A DNA stretch of 5,283 nucleotides, taken from assembly GCA_012270265.1 (NCBI GenBank), contig JAAXIR010000006.1:1-5283 (forward strand), in the 5' to 3' direction. Both the position numbers and the translations under genes were made by a program. Below are positions 1 to 5,283 of this stretch, one piece after another. This stretch comes from Candidatus Poseidoniales archaeon (lineage in GTDB: Archaea; Thermoplasmatota; Poseidoniia; Poseidoniales; Poseidoniaceae). Under the pieces are notes generated by a model. It saw only the letters and a list, made by a program, of their open reading frames with translations. It ran no database searches and was not told the DNA's origin. Within the stretch, counting starts at the first letter, position 1, and every line of letters begins with the position of its first letter.

Positions 1-2
1 AT

Positions 3-3000
3 GCAACCTCCATCAGTGTGCCAAGTGGTGAAGCCATCTCAGGAATCGAGCTCTCGTTGGATGAGGGTGTTTTGCCAGTGTCTGCCGCTAAAGTGTTTGA
101 TTCACCTGCTGACTACGATCACCCACTCGCAGTCTACGATGGTATGGATGTCAACAATTCCGTTTTGCAACTCCTGCCTCAGGGTTGGATGTACGATTTC
201 GATGGGGCCAACACATGGACTCTTGGCTCTGCTTGGTACGTCGGCAAGGATACTTCCACAAGCAGCAGACCACTTACAGGAAACGTTCCAAGTGGAGCCA
301 ATACCTTGTACTCTCACAACGGAAACTACCCAAACAACATGGGGAGCACAATCTGGGCAACATCACCGGTCATGAACTGTGGTGGTTGTTCTGGAGGTTG
401 GGATTTGAAATTCCAACGCCAACTTGGTGTTGAATCATCAACATGGGACAGAGCCTTCGTTTCCGTCAAGAATCCATCAGGAAGTTGGGTCAATGTTTGG
501 TCCAATTCAGGAACCGTGAGTGACAGTGTATTCACCTCGCAAACCATCACCATCTCCAACTACGTCACAGCGAATTCCAACCTCCAAGTTCGGTTTGGAA
601 TTGGTCGAACCGATTCGAGCGTCCAATATTCTGGGTGGAACGTTGATGACGTGGAAATCATTCCAAAAGCCTCTGGGATTTCAACCGGCGAAGGCAACTG
701 GACGTCACAACCGTTTGGTCCTGGCGCTACGTTGGGTAGTGAACCTTCCTCTTACGGATTGATGGTGATCGATGCCGAGATTCCTACAGGAGCTTTGTTC
801 GAATGGTCGCTCATCGATGCATCAACGGGGACGCCGTTGCCAGGATATCGAGAAATGACCGACTTGACCGTCGATCTTGGCGCAATTGACTGGGAAGCAA
901 CACCCTCGCTTCGATTCAAAACACACATGATGACTGGCCCAAGCGGAGGCCCTAAGATTCACAGCATTGGTATCAGCGGTGCCATCAATGAAAGTTTCAG
1001 CGAAAATCCTGCCATCCACGATTGGATTCTGTCGGGTACAACTTGGTCTCAATCGTCAGGATTAGTTTCGGGTACCGGATCCGTCACCTCGCCTGTGTAT
1101 CGAATCTCCAACGGTTTCGGCGCCCTCTCAACATCCGTTGTCGCTACAGGCTCTCCGGTTCTCGAAGCGAACGTTGACGACCAAGGTTGGCAACCCTATC
1201 CATTGGAAGGATACACAACGGTCGATGAGGTTGGACATAGCGTTCAATTCCGCTTCCAATCAACTGCGGGCTCGTACTCTGTCGATTCCTTCTATGTCGA
1301 AACCGTACGGTCCATTCCAAACACAGGATTGCGTCTCGATGTTGGTGCAGATGGTGTGTCCGACTGGGGATTCGATGGCGATGATGCAGGAAGTTTCGGA
1401 ATGCAAAATCGTCTGGCAAATGGCAACGTGTGTCAAACACTCGCCACAACGCCAAGCTCTGCAGGCGTCTTTGACGTCCTACTCCCACTCTCTGGTATCG
1501 ACCAATTTGGCTTTACAGTCTCTGCTTCAACTGAAATGAAATCGCCATACATGAACATCAAGATTGGTGGCTCGGATGTGACCAATCGAGGGTTCAACAA
1601 TTTTGAAACAGCATACTTCGTTGAATTCTCACAAAATGAACTTGGTGCACTCAACAATGCTCTCTCAAATGCTGCCGATGATCGAGGCATTCTCGGACTA
1701 CCAATGGCCCGTGTGAGCATAACCATTGGTTCGTCTCAATCAAGTGCAGACGTCACCATGTGTGGTATTTTTGCACCGTATGAGGCTGCATTGAACCTCA
1801 ATCTTGCAGCCAATTCTGCACTCGTGCAAGGACTCAATCAAGAATTGAGTTCCGTCATATCGCTCGGCGGTGTCAAAGAGGTTCGGATACCAGTTCGTAT
1901 GATGTCCTCAGGATCTGTGAAAATCACAATCAATAGTGTCTCTTCCTCACCAACCCTCAATCCTGTTTCGTTGACTATCAGTCCACCAGTTGACACACTC
2001 ACGCCTTCGACCGATTGGATTACCGTGAACTCAACCTTTGACCTCTCGCCCCTTGGCGTAATGGATGCAGAATCGTACGTCAAGAACAACGGTTGGAGCA
2101 TTGATTTCACGCTGCGTGGGCCAAGTGGTCAATCGAAGGTTCTCTGTGGTACCGTTGTTCTGCCGTTGTCAGGTCCTTCTGTTGCGAACTGTCAACAGTC
2201 AGGCTACGCTCTGGGATGGAGCGACATTGACGCTAGTGGCGAGATTTCGATGGTCGGTTCAGGTTCCTATATTCAATTTACCCACACGTTCCAAATGCCA
2301 GTCAGCTGGAACGATGAGCCTTACGCTTCACTCAACGTTATGCTTGTCAGTCCAACTGGACCAACCTTGCCTCTGAACCATGTCTTTGGTTTGGGCAACG
2401 CCAACGGCATTGAGAACGATGTTTCACTCAAGGGCTTCACCATTGTTTCACAATCCGGTGTTGAGACCGATGCTGCATCAGCATCGCTCATTCAAGGCAC
2501 GTTTGTGACGGTCAATGCCTACCTTGGCTTTGAAAACGTTCGTGATGCAGTACCTCGAACCGGCCAAGCACAGGTACGATTGCTTGTTGATGGGCAAGAC
2601 AAGGGTTCTACGAGCCTCATCCTCAACGGTGTTGCCTCGATTATCTACAGCGTTCCTTCGAGTGCAAACAACCTCGAAATGGAGATCGAAGTTACGCCCG
2701 TCGCTGGCCAAGGGGTTGCATACGAGGTGAATCCAGTGGCCAATTTCACGATGGACTCCATTGCTCCAATGTTGATTGGTATGGACGTTGATACCTTTGA
2801 TCACGTTGATGCTTCACCTTCGACAGAAATCAATTTCATTCTTGGCGATAGCCCCTCACTGCCGCACCATGCCGATGCACACATTTGGCGTTCATGGGTT
2901 GATGATGCGAACATGGATGGTTCAATCGATGAAGACGAAGTACAGGCCATTTCCTTGGAACAGCCCGAAGACATGCTCGCAACCATTGGTGAGTTTACAC

Positions 3001-4880
3001 TTACTATGGATACATCTCAAGCACCAGACGGCGAATACGTCCAAGGTTGGTTGAGCGTAGCAGATGGCGCTGGTAACGTCATGATTGAGGGAGGTAGCAT
3101 GAACACGCCTTTGTTCAATCTCCAGATCCGCTCAGATGGAACGCCTTCGTTGGGAACAGAGTACGATTTGATTTGGGGTCAATACGGTGATGGTTGGCTC
3201 CATCCCGGTGAAGCAAATCTCCTACAGATTCCAGTCTGGGATAAGAACGGAGTTACAGACATTGAATCGATTGAGCTGAACCTTGGTTCGACTGAAAGCG
3301 ACTCTGCCATCATTTACTGGGATTCAGAAGACGACCAGTGCTACAGCAACCACGTCTATGTTGACGTCGAATCGTGTTCCATCGATGGTGGCGAGGGCAT
3401 CTTCTCCGAACAAGGCGCGTTCAGTGTCAACTTCAGCATTGAATGGGGCTTTGATCCAGATCCGAGCTTCGTTCGAATCCCGTCCGTGCAAATTACGGAT
3501 CGACTCGGTCAAACGGTTGTCTTCCCATTGTACGACGCATCATGGCAATACAGTGGCGAATTGACCCTTGACCAATCGCAATCAAAACTGCTCATCAATA
3601 TGAATGAAGTCAATTCGGTTGGAGCCTATGCTGCAGAAGACTCCTCAATGGAATACCAAGGTGAATTGGTCTGGTATCGAAGCATGCGAACCATCGAACA
3701 ATCGCTCGATCTCTTGATGCGAATCAATGGACAGGAATCTGTTGTCGAAACGTATGGAAACTTCAGTTTTGCCCGAACAGTTCCAGACCAACCTGGTGAG
3801 CATGGTTTGTTCCTCTCGATGTACAATCCACCGAGCGGTGCCGTATTGCGAGGTCTCGATGAAGGTCCTGTCACGACCATTTTCGTCGACAAACAAGCAC
3901 CGATTCTCATGGAAATAGGCTCTCCAAACGCCCAAGACATCATTGCAGAGTCCGACTGGTCCGATTTGATGATTCAACTAACGGTCCGAGAACTGGAACA
4001 ACTTAACCCAGATTCATTGGTTCTGAACTACGCTGTCCATCCTGCTGGATTGGGACTCAACGTCGCAGCCATGTACGATGGCCAAACACCGATGGAACTT
4101 CTTGGAGGTCGAGCGCATGGTGAACAAATTCCAATTGCAGCCACACTCGATTTGGAAGACATCATCTCCGAATCGGATCGAACAGAAGCCCTCGAGTTGC
4201 GTGTTTGGGTCACTGGCGAAGATAAGGCAGGGAACGCCTTTTCAGAGGATTTCAACGACGTCGATGCTCCATTCCACACTTGGGATTTGGAACAGCGTGT
4301 ACCTGATTTCACCTTTGTTGGTGAGCCATCCGTCAAGTACGGAGGTGACAGTGTCCGTGTGGATGAAACCGTAGAAATTTCTGCAACCATCGTGAACAAC
4401 GGGAATGCTGACGGTAGCGTCCAGATCGTTCTTGAATTGGTTGAATCCAACGGAGCTCGCACCCGTGTGGATGCACGTCAGCTGGAGGTTGCCCCTGGAA
4501 CATCCACTGTTTACACGGGTACTTGGGTGCCATCGAGAACAGGTACGATGTGGCTCGAAGTCCAAATCCTCGGTTCGGAAACCATGCAGACACCAACGTT
4601 GCGTGTCAAGGAGGCCGAATCTGAAGGCTTCCTTGGAACCGTTTCGGAAGTCAACCCAGTTGTCTTGGGTGTCTTGGTCATCCTCAGCCTCGTCTTGGTT
4701 GGATTGCTTGTCTTCGGGCTGCGTCCTGCAGAACCACAGAAGCGAATGAATCCCCGACTTGCACAACGCATGGAGCGAGTAGAACAATCACTTCCAGCCA
4801 TGGCGCAGCAACCACAGCAGCTAGGCCCGTACGGTGGCCAACAGCAGTCTGCTGACGTCGGTCAAAACCCATACCAGTGA
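3..4880 (+). CDS. Giant multidomain surface protein, C-terminally membrane-anchored (5'-partial)
   Basis: The frame is open from base 3 to TGA at 4878-4880. The first possible start in the window, GTG at 18, has no ribosome binding site and the frame continues upstream (ATSIS before it), so the true N-terminus is outside. Residues are numbered here from that GTG. Visible in order: end of a beta-domain (1-50); jelly-roll, MAM/ConA-like domain (about 55-215) with CxxC (C121, C124) and the terminal motif GWNVDDVEI (206-214); further beta-rich domains, including LDVGADGVSDW (440-450); Ig-like domains (about 799-911, 912-1020, 1290-1428); EF-hand-type loop (963-974); CARDB-like domain (about 1429-1531); membrane helix (about 1547-1568); Arg-containing, Gln/Pro-rich tail (1569-1620). 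All eight cysteines can be paired, and there are about seven N-glycosylation sequons, as expected for an extracellular protein. No catalytic motif was recognised. Adhesion or polymer binding at the cell surface is inferred; substrate and name are unknown. Confidence 0.93.
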   Translation, partial: ATSISVPSGEAISGIELSLDEGVLPVSAAKVFDSPADYDHPLAVYDGMDVNNSVLQLLPQGWMYDFDGANTWTLGSAWYVGKDTSTSSRPLTGNVPSGANTLYSHNGNYPNNMGSTIWATSPVMNCGGCSGGWDLKFQRQLGVESSTWDRAFVSVKNPSGSWVNVWSNSGTVSDSVFTSQTITISNYVTANSNLQVRFGIGRTDSSVQYSGWNVDDVEIIPKASGISTGEGNWTSQPFGPGATLGSEPSSYGLMVIDAEIPTGALFEWSLIDASTGTPLPGYREMTDLTVDLGAIDWEATPSLRFKTHMMTGPSGGPKIHSIGISGAINESFSENPAIHDWILSGTTWSQSSGLVSGTGSVTSPVYRISNGFGALSTSVVATGSPVLEANVDDQGWQPYPLEGYTTVDEVGHSVQFRFQSTAGSYSVDSFYVETVRSIPNTGLRLDVGADGVSDWGFDGDDAGSFGMQNRLANGNVCQTLATTPSSAGVFDVLLPLSGIDQFGFTVSASTEMKSPYMNIKIGGSDVTNRGFNNFETAYFVEFSQNELGALNNALSNAADDRGILGLPMARVSITIGSSQSSADVTMCGIFAPYEAALNLNLAANSALVQGLNQELSSVISLGGVKEVRIPVRMMSSGSVKITINSVSSSPTLNPVSLTISPPVDTLTPSTDWITVNSTFDLSPLGVMDAESYVKNNGWSIDFTLRGPSGQSKVLCGTVVLPLSGPSVANCQQSGYALGWSDIDASGEISMVGSGSYIQFTHTFQMPVSWNDEPYASLNVMLVSPTGPTLPLNHVFGLGNANGIENDVSLKGFTIVSQSGVETDAASASLIQGTFVTVNAYLGFENVRDAVPRTGQAQVRLLVDGQDKGSTSLILNGVASIIYSVPSSANNLEMEIEVTPVAGQGVAYEVNPVANFTMDSIAPMLIGMDVDTFDHVDASPSTEINFILGDSPSLPHHADAHIWRSWVDDANMDGSIDEDEVQAISLEQPEDMLATIGEFTLTMDTSQAPDGEYVQGWLSVADGAGNVMIEGGSMNTPLFNLQIRSDGTPSLGTEYDLIWGQYGDGWLHPGEANLLQIPVWDKNGVTDIESIELNLGSTESDSAIIYWDSEDDQCYSNHVYVDVESCSIDGGEGIFSEQGAFSVNFSIEWGFDPDPSFVRIPSVQITDRLGQTVVFPLYDASWQYSGELTLDQSQSKLLINMNEVNSVGAYAAEDSSMEYQGELVWYRSMRTIEQSLDLLMRINGQESVVETYGNFSFARTVPDQPGEHGLFLSMYNPPSGAVLRGLDEGPVTTIFVDKQAPILMEIGSPNAQDIIAESDWSDLMIQLTVRELEQLNPDSLVLNYAVHPAGLGLNVAAMYDGQTPMELLGGRAHGEQIPIAATLDLEDIISESDRTEALELRVWVTGEDKAGNAFSEDFNDVDAPFHTWDLEQRVPDFTFVGEPSVKYGGDSVRVDETVEISATIVNNGNADGSVQIVLELVESNGARTRVDARQLEVAPGTSTVYTGTWVPSRTGTMWLEVQILGSETMQTPTLRVKEAESEGFLGTVSEVNPVVLGVLVILSLVLVGLLVFGLRPAEPQKRMNPRLAQRMERVEQSLPAMAQQPQQLGPYGGQQQSADVGQNPYQ
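180..662 (+). other. Jelly-roll (MAM/ConA-like) domain of the surface protein
   Basis: Residues 55-215 begin with QGWMYDFDGANTWTLGS and end with GWNVDDVEI. An aromatic-Gly start strand and a closing G-W-x-[IV]-D-D-V strand are typical of the beta-sandwich accessory domains found in secreted proteases, MAM-type proteins and carbohydrate-binding proteins. Between them lies SPVMNCGGCSGGWDLKFQRQLGVES, the usual 'segment with a Cys-rich turn followed by a core strand' layout. The two cysteines (C121 and C124) are only two residues apart and could form a disulfide or bind a metal. The family call rests on motif resemblance; the ligand cannot be read from the sequence. Confidence 0.6.
2907..2939 (+). 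other. EF-hand/dockerin-type calcium-binding loop in the surface protein
   Basis: The loop (residues 963-974, first codon at 2904) reads DANMDGSIDEDE. Acidic or polar ligands sit at loop positions 1 (D963), 3 (N965), 5 (D967), 7 (S969), 9 (D971) and 12 (E974), with Gly at 6 and Ile at 8. This matches the DxNxDGxIxxxE consensus at every position. It lies inside an Ig-like segment that ends with the ADGAGN turn (about 1015-1020). Similar isolated loops in secreted proteins rigidify domains by binding calcium. Calcium binding is inferred from the consensus. Confidence 0.75.
4302..4610 (+). other. CARDB-like domain next to the membrane anchor
   Basis: Residues 1429-1531 run from PDFTFVGEPSVKYGG through VEISATIVNNGNADGSVQIVLEL and end with the strand TPTLRVKEAE. 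The pattern 'V-E-[IV]-x-A-T-[IV]-x-N-x-G-N-A' followed by a short sequence with small residues and then a 'W-V-P-x-x-x-G' turn is characteristic of CARDB (cell-adhesion-related) Ig-fold modules of archaeal and bacterial surface proteins. Its position just outside the membrane helix suits a stalk role. The family is recognised by pattern, without a profile search. Confidence 0.7.
4653..4877 (+). other. C-terminal transmembrane helix and Gln/Pro-rich cytoplasmic tail
   Basis: Residues 1546-1568 are an unbroken hydrophobic run, NPVVLGVLVILSLVLVGLL followed by VFGL, long enough for one membrane helix. It is followed at once by arginines and lysine (RPAEPQKRMNPRLAQRMER), so the positive-inside rule places the remaining 52 residues in the cytoplasm. 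The tail has a short possible helix (LAQRMERVEQSL) and then a low-complexity part rich in Gln, Pro, Gly and Tyr that ends in DVGQNPYQ. There is no sortase or archaeosortase sorting signal: the tail is too long and lacks PGF- or LPxTG-type motifs. The protein is therefore anchored by the helix itself. Confidence 0.85.
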
Positions 4881-4926
4881 ATCTGATGGGTTCATATGGA
4901 AGTTGATTGACAGACACTCGGAGGGA
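4852..4926 (+). repeat. Direct repeat copy 1 (gene tail, spacer, rnpB start)
   Basis: This 75-base segment holds the last nine codons of the surface protein, its TGA, the whole intergenic spacer and the first bases of rnpB. It recurs at 5209-5283, a shift of 357 bases, with mismatches only at 4862, 4865 and 4871. From 4872 to 4926 the two copies are identical over 55 bases. The repeat may extend past the window, since copy 2 is cut by its right edge. Confidence 0.97.
4891..4899 (+). promoter_or_regulatory. Weak TATA-like box for rnpB
   Basis: TTCATATGG is the only AT-rich, TATA-like stretch in the 39 bases between the stop codon at 4880 and the RNase P RNA. Its centre lies about 25 bases upstream of the predicted RNA 5' end near 4920, the normal spacing for archaeal TBP/TFB promoters. 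The box departs from the usual TTTATATA, and no clear BRE is seen. The identical sequence recurs at 5248-5256 in the second repeat copy. The RNA could instead be processed from a read-through transcript. Confidence 0.35.
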
Positions 4927-5210
4927 GTGAGAGGACCGCTGACAGAGTTCGACTCTGAGGAAAGTCCCCTCTCCATAGTGCAGGTGGTTCACAGAAGTGA
5001 AAGATCAGAGATGGTCAGGTCAATGCCACAGAAACGATACGATACCAGGTGTGTACAATGATGTTGAAAGACGGAGGTTGCCTGAATGTCGATGGAACGA
5101 GCAACCCCACTGGAGCAAGTCCAAATCGTCCTGTTGATGCGGCACGCAGAGGGACAGGTAGGATGCTAAGTTGAATGCGGTCACCGAAAGGCAACAAAAA
5201 GGGGCTTACT
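4920..5210 (+). ncRNA. rnpB: RNase P RNA, archaeal type-A-like; 3' end of helix P1 disrupted
   Basis: This is the catalytic RNA of ribonuclease P, which removes 5' leaders from pre-tRNAs. Conserved cores appear in order: GAGGAAAGTCC (4957-4967, CR-I), GCCACAGAAAC (5025-5035, CR-II), TGGAGCAAGTCCAAAT (5111-5126, CR-IV), AGTTGAATG (5169-5177, CR-V) and ACAAAAAGGGGCTTA (5194-5208). Readable helices: P2 GACCGC/GCGGTC (4934-4939 with 5177-5182); P3 CAGAG/CTCTG with loop TTCGA (4943-4957); adjacent hairpins TTCAC/GTGAA (4988-5001) and GATCA/TGGTC with a GAGA GNRA loop (5003-5016), placed like P8 and P9; P12 GGTTGC/GCAACC (5076-5081 with 5101-5106). P1 begins as AGTGAG/CTTACT (4926-4931 with 5205-5210) but cannot continue. 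The 5' end is set by P1 and the TATA spacing; the length, about 290 bases, fits the family. The archaeal call rests on the 3' core and the short P3. Confidence 0.93.
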
Positions 5211-5237
5211 GACGTCGGCCAGAACCCTTACCAGTGA
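5211..5237 (+). pseudogene. Second, detached copy of the surface-protein C-terminus
   Basis: The codons read DVGQNPYQ followed by TGA, the same as the last eight residues of the main protein. Three codons differ and all are synonymous: GGT to GGC, CAA to CAG, and CCA to CCT. The rest of the gene is absent, because RNase P RNA sequence lies immediately upstream. It is a fragment with no start or promoter of its own. Its coding-type substitution pattern suggests that it comes from a functional allele or strain variant. Confidence 0.8.
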
Positions 5238-5276
5238 ATCTGATGGGTTCATATGGAAGTTGATTGACAGACACTC

Positions 5277-5283
5277 GGAGGGA
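5277..5283 (+). ncRNA. rnpB: Possible start of a second RNase P RNA copy (cut by window)
   Basis: The last seven bases equal the predicted first bases of the RNase P RNA at 4920-4926, preceded by the identical spacer and TATA-like box (5248-5256). If the sequence is a true tandem, a second rnpB starts here. If the contig end is chimeric, this is the same locus seen in another strain. Too little is present to tell. Confidence 0.35.

Larger units (their letters stand above)
5209..5283 (+). repeat. Direct repeat copy 2, truncated by the window end
   Basis: It matches 4852-4926 at 72 of 75 positions. It begins directly after the last RNase P RNA bases that still fit (GGGGCTTACT) and shares only the bases CT with the RNase P side at the junction, so no long homology bridges the join. 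It runs to the last base of the window, so whether a complete second rnpB follows cannot be seen. Confidence 0.97.

Noticed and set aside
18..20. GTG at 18 as the genuine start codon
   Set aside because: There is no Shine-Dalgarno-like sequence or signal peptide after it, and the upstream codons continue the same beta-domain in frame to the window edge.
4242..4787. 181-codon open frame on the minus strand
   Set aside because: It lies wholly inside the surface-protein gene, its product shows no domain or sensible composition, and the plus-strand frame is continuous with clear domains. It is a shadow frame.
5175..5237. Small ORF starting ATG at 5175 and running in frame into DVGQNPYQ-stop of repeat copy 2
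   Set aside because: Its first half is the conserved CR-V and 3' core of RNase P RNA. The frame agreement is a one-in-three coincidence and there is no ribosome binding site.
4852..5283. Integration (att) sites flanking an inserted element in rnpB
   Set aside because: The stretch between the repeats is just the RNase P RNA itself, with no integrase or cargo, and the repeat spans a coding end and spacer rather than the 3' end of the RNA gene.
4852..5283. Simple circular-contig overlap
   Set aside because: The repeat does not match the left edge of the window (starting ATGCAACC), and the two copies differ at three positions.
4920..5283. Circularly permuted RNase P RNA
   Set aside because: The conserved cores occur in the ordinary order from CR-I to CR-V, and the 5' and 3' P1 strands sit at the expected ends.

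Overview
The window looks archaeal, most likely a marine planktonic euryarchaeon of the Poseidoniales (Marine Group II) or a relative. This is inferred from three things: a very large cell-surface protein built from beta-sandwich and Ig-like domains with a single C-terminal membrane anchor, a type-A-like RNase P RNA with an archaeal-style 3' core (ACAAAAAGGGGCTTA), and intermediate GC content. No taxonomic marker protein is present, so the assignment is tentative.

Bases 3-4880 are one uninterrupted plus-strand reading frame, open at the left edge. The gene's true start, and probably its signal peptide, lie outside the window. It encodes at least 1,620 residues: a jelly-roll (MAM/ConA-like) domain, several further beta-rich domains, an Ig-like region with a canonical EF-hand-type calcium loop, a CARDB-like domain, one transmembrane helix, and a short Gln/Pro-rich tail that is probably cytoplasmic. 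The natural reading is a secreted, membrane-anchored adhesin or binding protein; no substrate can be named.

After the TGA come 39 intergenic bases with a weak TATA-like box, then the RNase P RNA gene (rnpB, about 4920-5210) on the same strand. Its conserved cores and several helices can be read directly. The RNA processes the 5' ends of tRNAs, so its link to the surface protein is one of position, not pathway.

The oddest part is the right end. Where the RNase P RNA should finish its closing helix P1, the sequence switches to a second copy of the end of the surface-protein gene, its stop codon, the intergenic spacer and the beginning of rnpB. The 75-base direct repeat (4852-4926 and 5209-5283, period 357) has three mismatches, all synonymous third-position changes in the coding part. 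This is either a real tandem arrangement of rnpB or, more likely, a chimeric contig end joining two strains. Everything else is explained by the two genes; no mobile element, CRISPR array or tRNA was found.
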